The notes under the pieces: model-generated
Databases searched by the model: none
The model's input: the letters and a program-made list of their open reading frames with translations, nothing else
What the model was told of the DNA's origin: nothing
Part shown: positions 30,956 to 41,924 of the stretch, piece after piece
How positions within the stretch are numbered: the first letter of the stretch is position 1
How the letters are laid out: each line of letters opens with the position of its first letter
Made by a program: the position numbers and the translations under genes
Assembly: GCA_022828595.1 (NCBI GenBank)
Contig: JAKGHH010000005.1
Span: forward strand, 25,494,193 to 25,558,192
Source of the DNA: Nelumbo lutea
Lineage: Eukaryota; Streptophyta; Magnoliopsida; Proteales; Nelumbonaceae
DNA length: 64,000 nucleotides
Direction: 5' to 3'

Positions 30956-33900
30956 ACTTGCATGGGTGGAATGAATTCTTATTCCCAAATCCCGAGGGGG
31001 AGAATTACCATTCCGTCAAACGAGGGAATATCATTCCATGAGAAATGAGAATGGGAATGGGATTTCGATTCTGTTCAATTAAACGGTTGGAATTCTACTA
31101 CAGTCTACAGATTCTTATTCCCGCCGTAACCAAACGGACCCTTATTTGTTTGGTAAATGACCAAATCGTAAAGTAGACGAACGAAATTTATTTCCATCCA
31201 AATTCGAATTTTGAACCTGCAAACCCTAAAGACAATGCCGGCATTTAGATTGTGAACTTGGTTTCCTTACATTGAACTGGTATAAATCTCTCTCCCTCCC
31301 TCTCAGTTCGATAATCATTGCCTAATATTCTTCTTCTCATCTTATATCTTTTCTTTCTCTTGCTTGGCCGGAATTCTGTTTTCTTCCTGGTTTTCAACTT
31401 TTACTTTTCTCCCAAAGGATTTTGTATTCTAATTTTTTTTATAATGTTTTTTTTATTCTAAATTTTTGGGTTATTGTGAAAGTTTCTCTTCCAAATGGTA
31501 TAGTTTGGTGTCAGAATGAACTAAAATTTTGTTTGATGACAGAACTTTCGCTCGCTTGCGTTTTCACTCAGCCTCATGATGTTGGTTCATGGTGACCATA
31601 ATATTCATTGCAAGAAATAAAATTCGCCTTGTTCTTCCCACATGTTTCTAGAATTATTCCGTATGTTTGCCTACAATCTTTAAGAATTTTTTTCTTCTAA
31701 ATTTCTTATTCATTTTCGTCAGTACGTCTTTTTTCTTTTTTGGTGCCGGCAGAGCTCCCTTGCTGAAAATTTTGTCTAGACTCAATTACATTGTGGATGT
31801 AAAATTGATTTAGATCTTATTTGCTAACTCAATTCGTTTCCTGCGAAAATTTCAAGTGTCCAATAAACATCATTCCGAAAACATTTACAGCTCTTGCTTG
31901 TAGCTTCATGGCAGAAGTTTAGCATTGGAGTATGAATGTATACATAATGGAATTCCTTTATATTCTGTGTATCAATTGATGTAGTGCTCGCTTCTGGCAA
32001 CTAAGAAGGTTATTCCATTAAGTTATCAGTGTACCTCTATCATATGATTTTGTCATGATTGGATACAACCAAAAATTTTACAACATTACAAATTAGAAAT
32101 GGTTCATTAGCTAACTTTCTATTTGGTCATTTCTGTTTTCGTTTTACTTCTTTACTTTCAATTTCTATGTTTAGCCAGTTTGGCCAATTTCCATCTCCAG
32201 TTGCAGCGGTAGTTTTATTCCTTATTCAGAGTATTTTTAGTAGTTGCTTTTTAATCGATGTTTTTAGTAGTTTCTTTTAATTATATTGTTTCTATACAGA
32301 AGTTAGCCTTTTTAGAGTGTTGAATGACTTATTGCTTTTCCTTCTAGTGAATAAGTTATCAAGTGGGTTATGAGCTCCTTAATGGCTGAAGCTGAAGTTG
32401 GCTGATTATTATATCCTCAAATATTTTGTTATGCAGTTATCTTATCCAACACCTACTAGAAAGACAAAGCAATAATCTATTCAGTTCAGCCACTTCAACC
32501 ATTATCAAATGGATCGTCTATCTTGTCAACCTGCCTTTTGGTTCTTTCCCCCATTTCCAAAACCTGGAATCCAAATTTTCGTTCTGCCATTTTTTAGTTT
32601 TTTATTGGCACTTTTGTTTTCTTTTTGGCCATTTTCATTTCTCCAATTGTATTTGAAAACTTAGGTGCTCTACTTCGAAATTTAGAAGCCTTGTTTAAGA
32701 ACCTATGATTCTTCTTAAAGTCTTTTCAAGTTCTTAGTGTTGACAAGAAAACCTAGCAAGTAGAAAGTTTAATTAGGGGTTATTCTACTTCAAAACTAAT
32801 CATCAATTGTTGCTTTAGTTTTTTGGGGTTTTTATTGATTCCTCCACCTCATAAATTTGTATGAGTTTGCACAATTGGGAACAGTGACAGGTGGGGGAAC
32901 CTATCACAATATAAGGGGGGGTATTGTAGCATAGGTGGGGTTTGGGACAATACATTCAGAAAACCAATAAAATTTTGAGGGGGTCAAACCATAAATTTTG
33001 CCTAGTCTTTTCAGCCTTGCACAATGTTGTCTGTAGGTTTTTAGAGCACCTTTGCTTATCCTACATCAAATACTTCTTTTCTTTTGCCACCAATATTAAC
33101 TCTTCTCTATTCTTTTAGCAAAGCTGCACTTTATAGATGTATTGACTTTTTCTAGCTTATCTTGAAATATTTTGGTTATCTAAAAAATCTATAGTTGCAT
33201 CTCCATTGTCTCAATCAAAACTATGTCAGCAGCAAATAACATACAGATAATGAAACCTCTTCTTGAATATTATTAGTTAATTCATAAACAAATGGATTAT
33301 TGCATATAGCATTTTTCTGGGATATTTTTTATCTCTTGAGAAATAAACAAGTCACACAAGACTTGAATATTGAACACTCCCGAAATTAAGATTTTACAGG
33401 TAAGAATGCATTGATATTAACCATCTTGATGGGTGTGGATTGTTCAGCCTGTATAAGGACTAACTTCTGTTAACATGCTTGCGATTCCCTTTTTTTTTTG
33501 TCTGCCAAAGTCAGATTCCCAATCACTAGCCATTACCAGGAATGATCTTGAGGAGGGGTGGATTGGATATGGACATAACCTTCAGCATGTTCTTTCACAA
33601 CATAGCCACTCTCAAATCCATGTTCTCATGATTGTCAGCCTTAGATTTTACAATTACACCAAACAGTGGCCCCTATAGACCATGATGTAGTAAAACTAAA
33701 AATTAGAGGGCTAATTAGGGCAATCTCAATTTTCACAAATGGGCTATGTCCCTTGTGAAAAGAGAAATCATGCCTCTACCTAAGTATACAGGTGCATGGG
33801 GGGGGGTATCAATATTTCAAAACTTCACTTTTGGCCTATTCGTTAGGGTGTTCTCCCTTTATCAAAGACATAGATGTGTTCTAATCACAACTCAAATATA

Positions 33901-34049
33901 AAAGAGAAAAAGACAATTAATAAAATAGAACATAGATGGCCTTTCTTGGACAAAGTGAGGTGAAATAATAGAGTTTTAAAGGGAATTGCAGACATGATGG
34001 TGTAATGTTTGTTCTCCTTCAGGTTTTAATCCATTATAATTTTCATTAC
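30956..34049. other. Long stretch without a recognisable gene
   Basis: The left part (30965-31141) is MITE-like, ending 'cgtaaccaaacggaccctta'. A promoter-like block lies at 31281-31330: 'tataaat' followed by a CT-rich leader. Then come about 2.5 kb of T-rich, intron-like sequence. A short frame at 33475-33678 (KSDSQSLAITRNDLEEGWIG) looks protein-like but I do not recognise it. This could be the decayed 5' part of a host gene; no product can be named. Confidence 0.35.
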
Positions 34050-35540
34050 CATTTTAGGGCGATGATTATTGGAAGGCACTTTAATGGTCCTTTGGTCCCT
34101 TGGGTTTGGAGAGAATTTTAGGGTATCTTGGAGAATACTGAAGTTGTGTCTCTCAAGTGGGTACCTAGATCAGCGAAATACTCTTGCTGACCCTCTGGCT
34201 AAATCTGGGTTAACAGGGAAAATATTGTTTTGGAAGGTGACATCAATTAAGAGTGTGATAGCAGTCCTCCCAGCTTACTACACGTCCCTTTTTCCAATTC
34301 CCTCTTAGATGGCAGGGAAGATAGAAAAAACGGATGAGAAATGTCCTTTAATTTGGGTGGGAGGACTCCTCTAAGTATCATTTGGTGAATTGGGATGATA
34401 TCTGCAAGGCTCCTTCTCATGGAGGTTTAGGAATCAGGAAAAAAAGGTTCAATACAGCATTATTGGAAAAGTGGCTTGGAGGTTTTCCACTGAGAAGTAT
34501 GGAATCAATGCTAATGGCTGGAATGTAGAGGGTTCCCAACTATCCTTTGAGTGTGGAGTGTGGAAAGGTATTATAAAGCATGCTACCATTTCATTAAGGG
34601 GATAAAATACAAGGTTGGAAATGGAAGCAGATTGAGGTTCTGGTTGGATTCATGGTGTGGTGATAGCACTTGTAAGGGACAGGTTTCCAACTCTTCTCAA
34701 TGTGGCTGACAACCAACAAGCTTTGGTTGCTGATTGCTATCAATTGGAAGGCAGCAGTAATATGGACAGCAGCTTTTAGAAGGAATTTCAACGACTGGGA
34801 GGTGGAAGAGGTGTTTGATTTTCTCTCTTTGATCCAGAATCAACATCTAGAATTGCAGTCTGACTCAAGAAGTTGGATATTGGGCACATTCAAGCAAGTT
34901 TTCAGTTTAAGTCCTACAAGGGCCTTGTGGAAGAGCAGAGGCAACTTTTCCCAAGCAAAGCCATATGGGGAGTTGCTGCACCTCTAGAAGTCAAATTCTT
35001 TTCTTGGGTGGTGGCATGGGAGAAATGCCTCATAAAGGAAAGTGTTTCTAAGGAAGGGTTTTAACATTCCAGATCTGCTGTGCCTGTTATATGGTTTGCA
35101 AGATGAGTCCTCAAACCATCTTTTCATCCATTGAAGATTTTCTGCAAGAGTTTAAATCATTTTATTAACTCAGTTCACCTAAACTGGTGCTTCCCAAGGT
35201 CAATGAAGGAATTGTTTCAAGGGTGGCAGGTTTTTGGCATGTCCAAAAGAGGAAGATACTTATAGTCAGCCATCTCAAATGCAGTTTTGTGGGCCATTTT
35301 GCTTGAAAAATAAATAACAGGATTTTTTTAGCAGAAAGCAAAATCAGAAGCTGGGGTAATTAATTTTGTAGTGGAGGAATGTTGGATGTCTATATATAAT
35401 GTATTTAAAGATAATGTTTTTTCCTGCAACTTTTTTGAGGGTGGACCTTTTTGGGAGGCCTTTAAATGTGATATCTGTACAGCATCTCATTTTACAGACT
35501 GTTTGACATCTTAATACTAAAATAATATACTTTACCTTTT
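34050..35540 (+). pseudogene. Decayed L1-type LINE (RT C-terminus and zf-RVT)
   Basis: Successive frames give 'SIKSVIAVLPAYYTSLFPIP', 'NWDDICKAPSHGGLGIRKK', 'RFWLDSWCGDSTCKGQV', 'NFNDWEVEEVFDFLSLIQ' and 'AIWGVAAPLEVKFFSWVVAWEK', in the order seen at the C-terminal end of plant LINE reverse transcriptases. Stops and frameshifts are many; the catalytic RT core is missing. It is an old insertion. Confidence 0.75.
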
Positions 35541-36399
35541 GCATGTGTGGACATGGAATGGACTTCTAAACTGATAATAGTATTTTGGTTGTAATTGGGG
35601 GCAGATTAGGCATAACGCCTAAGCAATAAGGCATCCTGGGAGTGTCACCTTCTGCAAACGCATGGTCACATGCATATTTTTGTATAAGGTGCCACATAAT
35701 CTTTTATATATATTTTTTTGTTTTATGATATAATAATATTATGGTTGATAGCATTGCACTAAATTATTAACTCTGTAGGTTTATAATATTTTATTGTTCT
35801 TATACTAATCTCTTTTATTATTTTCTTATTTGTTTGGGTCCAATCATCACATTTGTTGGCGAGTTGGTCGTGAACCCTTAAGACTTAAGAAGTGTTCAAT
35901 ATAAGGAAGAATTTGAATATTTTATCCAATCAATACAAGAGCAATCAAGGAACTAAAAGATTCTTCTGTTTTCTATGTTTTATTTTCTTTCTTCTTTTCC
36001 TTCTCATAAATATGTGGTTCCAACTTTCTATGTTTTGATGTGAAGTTTATATTTATTTCATGAGGATTAGGGTTATTATGATTTAAAGGTTACTTCTGAT
36101 TACCATGAGACCTAGGGAACTGCTCTAGGACTTTGTTCTTTCATTATAAAAATCTCATCACCTAGGTGATGTTTAGGCAGGTGACTAGGTGACAAGGCAC
36201 TACCTATCACCTAGCTTCACCTTAGTACTTTTTATTTAGTAATTGTTGCTTTAATTCTATCATCTTAAGAAACTAATTACTTAAATGTTGCCTAGAGTAG
36301 AACTTGCTTCCAAGGCAAGTAGGATCTAGCTGAACTTGAAAAATGATCTTTTCATTAGTAGTATTATAAAAATAATAAAATCTTCAAATTGTTGCTTAA
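35541..36399. other. Intergenic, no recognisable gene
   Basis: AT-rich sequence with a locally repeated 'cacctaggtgatgtttaggcaggtgactaggtgac' block near 36159-36195. No gene is supported. Confidence 0.4.
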
Positions 36400-38690
36400 C
36401 TTTATTTCTTAATTCTTGTGTTTTTTGGATTTGGCTTTGGGAGAATGATTGGTAGAGGTTGGACGGTTGACGAACTTTACATGCAGAAGGATAAGGTGTC
36501 TAAGTTGACTTTGTATGTCTAACAATTGATTCTTGTAATAAGGGGAATATTTATTTATGGCATCATCATCTTGGCCATTCTCCCTTTGAGTTCTTGAAGG
36601 TTTTGTTTTCAAGTTTGTTTGTCTCTTGATTTTTCTCTTTTCAGTGTCATACTTGTCATCTGATTAAGCACTATACAAACTCTCATCCTTTACATAATAA
36701 AATAACCAGTTTTCATTTTTCTATTGTCCATTGTGATGTGTGGGAGCCTACAACTATTGTAGATGATGGTGGTTATTGTTATGTTATCAGTTTTATTGAT
36801 GACTACCCGAGATATATATGGATTTATATGCTTCATTCTAGAGAAGAAGTTTCCAATGCAATGGAGGAATTTTAGAGAATGATATTTACCCAGTTGAATC
36901 AATTTTTTCTACACATGGTACACTTCATCAAAGTAGACATCTTCTAGAAGTGGCTCAAGGTTTGATTCTTAAGATGAATGTGCCGAAGAGATAATAGGTT
37001 GATGTGATTCCTACAGCACTGTACTTAATCAACTGTATGCCATTTCTAGTTCTTGAATTTGAGGCCCCTATCAAATATTGCTCCCCAAGTCCTTGTTTCT
37101 CTTCATTTCCCTTTGTTTCTTTGGTTGTTAGTGCTTTGTCCATAATTTGTCTCCTTCCCGTGATAAACTAGGTCTCTATTTATGTCTTTTCTGGGTACCC
37201 ATTAACTCAAAAAGGGTATAAAAGTTTTGAACTTGTGTTTGAAAAGACTTGTGTTCTATGGATGCCACCTTCCTTGAATGTCAACCTTCTTTCCTGCCTT
37301 TCCCCAAGGGGAGAAGAGTAGCACTCATGATGAGAGACAGATTCAACTTCCTTTACCTATTTCTCATCTTGGACTTAAGTCTGAGGATTCAACCCTCATC
37401 TGAAGGTGTTGAAGAGCTAGATACTAGATGTCTAGTGCCAATGGACTGTTAGAGGACCGGTCCTTCTTCCTTCCTAGGTAATACTATTCCTTTTGATGCT
37501 ATTGTTCCTCATGAATCCAATAGACCCATTGTTGTTGTTCCTAATGATATTGACCTTCCTATTTGTAATGTCTTTTCTCCTTCATTCCATGCTTACATTT
37601 CTGCCATTTGTAATATTTCCATCCCAAAATTTGTCACAAAGGCCAAATAGTCAACTAAGTGGAATAGTGCATTGTGTAAGAAGTTAATGCCCTTCATAAA
37701 AATAATACATGGTAAATCTTCTAAAGGATAGAAGCCAATAGAGTGTGAATGGGTGTTCATAGTAAAGCATAGGGCAGATTACACTATAGAAAGGTACAAA
37801 TCTAGATCAGTAGGAAAGGGATTCAATCAAATGTATGGGGTGGACTACAATGAAACATTTGCTCCTGTGGCATCTATTAGAGTCCTATTGTGTCATCTAG
37901 TGAATTTTGCAAGCCACTAATGGTGACTTAGAAGATGAGGTATATACGATACAACCACCAGGGCTTTGTGGTTGAAGGCTTTGAGGGAAAAGTATGTTAT
38001 TTAAAAATGTCCTTGTATAGATTGAAGCAATCTCAAGAGCTTGGTTTGGTTCCTTTAGCAAGGTAGTACATTAGTTGGTGTATAAGCAATGCCATGTTGA
38101 CCACACTCTCTTTTTGAAAAGGGAACAGGATAACATGCAATATTATCCAGGACACAGGAAACATGATGTCCACACCAGTTGATACTCCAATGGAAGCAAA
38201 TCAAAAACTTGATAGAGACAGTTGGGAGATCTAATATTGCTTATGTTGTTAGTGCCCTTAGCCAGTACATGCACTCTCCTGCTACATTGTAGGAGGAAAT
38301 CTTATGACATGGAGGAGTAAAAAGCATATTGTGGTTGCCAAAAGTAGTATTGAATCTAAGTACCATGCTATGGTACATAGAAACTGAGTTTCTATAGGTG
38401 AAGAACCTCCTGTCTGAATTGGGTTTTGATATAGGCAGCATGATGTCATTATATTGTGACAACAAAGCAGCAATAAACATTGTCCATAACCCTGTTCAGC
38501 ATAATAGAACTAATCACATTGAAGCGTATAAACATTTTATTCGGGTGAAAGTTGAGTAGGATGAAATATGTTTTTCATTTATTAGGTCTAATGAGCAGCT
38601 TGCTGATGTATTCACCAAGAATGCATCCCTCCCTACGCCATATTGATCTTTGTTACAAGTTGGGTATGCATGATATATAACAAACCCATC
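36400..38690 (+). mobile_element. Degenerate Ty1/copia retrotransposon fragment
   Basis: Pol motifs appear in copia order on the plus strand. Integrase: 'FQCHTCHLIKHY' (about 36640), 'HFSIVHCDVWEPTTI' (36710-36755) and 'FIDDYPRYIWIYMLHS' (36790-36840). RT start: '[20 protein letters not shown]' (37740-37805) and '[13 protein letters not shown]' (37835). RNase H: 'VVSALSQYMHSPA' (38248), 'WRSKKHIVVAKSSIESKYHA' (38310) and 'LYCDNKAAINIVHNP' (38450). Integrase before RT defines copia. Parts of RT, including the catalytic centre, are deleted, stops are frequent, and no LTR pair was found. Confidence 0.85.
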
Positions 38691-38759
38691 TTCATATGTA
38701 ACTTTAACAAACTCAATTACATCTGTAATGCCTTTACATGAAACAAAACTTGATTACCT

Positions 38760-39270
38760 ATGATATTCTTTCTTCTCCAAGTACAATTACTTCGACTTGT
38801 CCAGAGCTATTTCAGAGCTGCAAACAAAATGCAAGATTCCCGGATTCTGCTACCTGAGGAAGTCTCAAATCCTAAGCCACGTAAAAAGGAAACTCTTGCC
38901 TCAGGGAGGAGCTTCATTGTTTCAGTTACAAGGGGAGAGTCTCAGAGGGGTTCAAGAGGCATTGCCTCCATCCTTCAAGACAACGCAGAAAGGTCTCAAA
39001 AGAACCCTAAAAAATGAAGAGTCCAACATATCAACAGCCAGAGAGATCATCAACCTCTGATTCTTTACCAGACTCCTCAATATCCAGAAATGAGTGTCTA
39101 GCACTGAGATGGAAGTGTTTGCTTTTGGATGAGAAAAGCTTTGTATTGGAGAGGGAATTGAGGGATGTTGACGATTAGGTTAAAACACTGGAAAACAAGA
39201 AGTATGCACTCCTAGGCCAGCATTTAGTGTTAGAAAGTCTAGTTGATCCCTCAGAGCTTCAACTGTAACT
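38760..39270 (+). pseudogene. Unrecognised protein-like stretch
   Basis: Two overlapping plus-strand frames (38760-39017 and 38797-39060), then a further broken frame to about 39270, have a protein-like composition: 'ILLPEEVSNPKPRKKETLAS', 'SRNECLALRWKCLLLDEKSF', 'LERELRDVDD'. It directly follows the copia remnant. I do not recognise the family. It may be a piece of a decayed host gene related to 31281-33678, or of an element's extra gene. No function is proposed. Confidence 0.3.
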
Positions 39271-39496
39271 TTTGTCACTGATTCCAATAAATCCTGCAAG
39301 TATCGCAAAATCTGTAGATAGTATTTGGAATATCAATTGCATAAAAAATGAATGGTAATTCACCGTCTACTTCACTCTCCTAGGAATTCTAATTGCCCAA
39401 ACCCATTCTCAGATCATATATAAGACTAGATAATGCAGCCAATTCGTTCGCAGTATCCTCAAGATTTCTGTCCAAGTACTTTAACCATCAAACTAA

Positions 39497-39615
39497 GGCT
39501 CAGTTTGGAACGAGTATAAATGCAAATATGTAGAGTGTAAAATCTTGTATTTTGTATTATTTTGTATGTATTTGTACTGTACATTTATGTATTTGTATTC
39601 TATCTAAACTGAGCC
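39497..39615. mobile_element. Small Tourist-like MITE, copy 3 of 3
   Basis: 119 bp bounded by exact TAA duplications (39494-39496 and 39616-39618). Termini are ggctcagtttggaacgag and tctaaactgagcc. It is nearly identical inside to the copy at 28279-28396. Confidence 0.82.
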
Positions 39616-39681
39616 TAATGGATTCAGTTTCCCACGAAATAGCATGTTGAATTGATTTTCAGATATTTGCACATTCAAGAA

Positions 39682-39988
39682 ATAGTTTGGTATCATTGCC
39701 ATGTCATATCAGAGTCACGTCAGCCATCCAAAAATCCTTACTGAATTTGCTGTTTGGTGAATTGGGCCTAAAAGAGGAATCATCATTTTCAGGCCAATCC
39801 TGATTATTTTTGGATGACATGGCATCTGATGTGGATAAGAGAGTTTCCATAAAATAAAACTCATTGTTGATAATCACTAGTTCACAAAACAAACCCATTG
39901 CTGATTTCTGAGAAATCAGTGATCTCAGAAGGTCGCTGGTTTATGAGAAATTTCCTTGGAGATATCAGCAATGATGCCAAACATCACC
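39682..39988. mobile_element. Probable MITE with tttggtatcattgcc ends
   Basis: The left end 'agtttggtatcattgccatgtc' and the right end 'atatcagcaatgatgccaaacat' are imperfect inverted repeats. Its length is about 300 bp and it is non-coding. Boundaries are approximate. Confidence 0.5.
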
Positions 39989-41924
39989 TAAATACAACAG
40001 TTTGACAAAAATAGTCAAATTGATAAAGACTGCATTTAGCATTCCTTAAGGACTTGTCTCTTTATGAACACTGAGTTTTTTACTGCAAAAAGGAGATAAA
40101 TCCTTAAAATAAGCAATGCCAAATTCAGCCAAAATTCACAGATGTTATGGTAATTGGTAAAAACGTGTATGAAACTTAGGAAGACAAGATAAACTTAAGT
40201 TGCTACTTTTATAAAATTATAAAAGTAATTAAAAAATTTGTTTTAAATTTCCAAGGATATATAAAGCATTTGAATCCCATCTATCTAATATGTCAAGAGG
40301 CCAAAAGTTTTCAGAAAAGAAACAGATAACCATTAGATTAAATTTGAATTTGGGCTCTTTTTTTTTCTTGAGAATTTGAATTTATGCTTTGAGGATGATA
40401 CATCATTTTATCCATCTCACAAAAAGCTCAAAAGACTACTGGCCCCAGAGGGCAGAGCCCTATTAAAGAAGAACTCTTGACCAATGTTGTGGATTGAAAT
40501 TTTGGGCAGCCCTGATTGCCTTTTCTCCTGCCATGAGCACAGTTCGAGCTGAGCTCAAAGCGCGCATGATTTGGATATTTGTTGTAAAACTGAAGCTTTA
40601 AGCGTGATTCAAACTTGAGAGCGAGCCGAGATTATAATAGATCTATAAAAGGTTAGCTAAACTATTTGCTTGCTTCCCTCCCCGCGATGCAAAGGGAGGT
40701 TAATGCCATTTACATACATAGCGAAACTGATAATAAGTCGAACTCCAATTTACCATTCTTGAGGAATATTATCCAATGTGACTACGAATGTCAGCTAATA
40801 AGAAAACCAATTTCAATCTACCATATGCAAATATAGATGCCAGATCCATGCGCTTGGATCATTTTGCAAAAACCCAAATTCCTAGTGATGTATTTTAATT
40901 GATGAAATTGAATGTAAAGTTAAATATCCTTCAGGAAACACTTAATTGTAGATCAAGTGATAATTCAATGCTACTTTTTCCGGTACCTTGGATTAATAAT
41001 TTATAACAAGAGATTGAGGATGATATCATTCATAAAATTAGAGCAGGACGGACAAAATGTAGGAGTGCATTCAGAGTCTTGTGTTATAGGTGAATGTCAC
41101 TTTAATCAAAAGAAACTGTTGTAAGCAATGCAACCGTCCGGAATGGGCTATGTTGTCCTGATTAAGAAGGTTGAATTGGAGACTCCAACACGGCAAGACA
41201 AGGCATGAGCGATCCAACCTGACTCCATGCAAGGATTGCACTACTAGGCTAGGGCTAGGCTCTAGCATTGACCACTCGAGTTATCCAACCGACCCAAAAT
41301 GCGTGTCCCACCTGTGCAATAATAACCCTTTATCTCAGTGGCTAGAAAGCTGTATGATTTTTCAGAGTGAAGGGTCTTTTTCTGTTGTGCATGTATTTAA
41401 GGTATATTATTATTACTGAAACAATGTCCCTGCCCCTCTACAGAAGAGAACTTAGCTGTTGAAAGGCCTATTGATATGAAGTTCCGGTTTATATTAAAAA
41501 AAAAAAAAAAGATATGGCTACCTATTATTAATAAGAATAAAAGCCTAGACAGGGTTCACCAATGGATGTACAAATTCAACCAGAAAAGTGAGGCAAAAAC
41601 ATATATAACAAAATCCAAATAAGAAACACAATGAATCACTTTTATTATGTAGTACTGGACGAAAGAACAGCATATGAAATTAATCGTATTTGTTATAGCA
41701 AATAACAGAAAACCAATCTCGCTGAGAATGTATGAAAAGAAAAAGCCCTCCTCGTACATACTAAAGACTAGACGTTGATGCGATGATACTAATAACAAAA
41801 TAAAACTAACCAAGGGATAACAAAGAAATAGAACAAATGAAAGCCTCTTAATGGTTCACAAAAGAATGACTGGCATATCCTATTCAAACCTCTATAGCTT
41901 TTACTAGTATATTGGCTGATGTTT
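39989..41924. other. Intergenic, no recognisable gene
   Basis: No domain or splice structure was recognised. An A-run lies at 41495-41509. The right end (about 41700-41924) should contain the 3' UTR of the gene on the minus strand. Confidence 0.45.

Noticed and set aside
36409..37143. Minus-strand frames at 36409-36612, 36690-36902 and 36955-37143
   Set aside because: The plus strand there encodes copia integrase motifs; the minus-strand frames are shadows.
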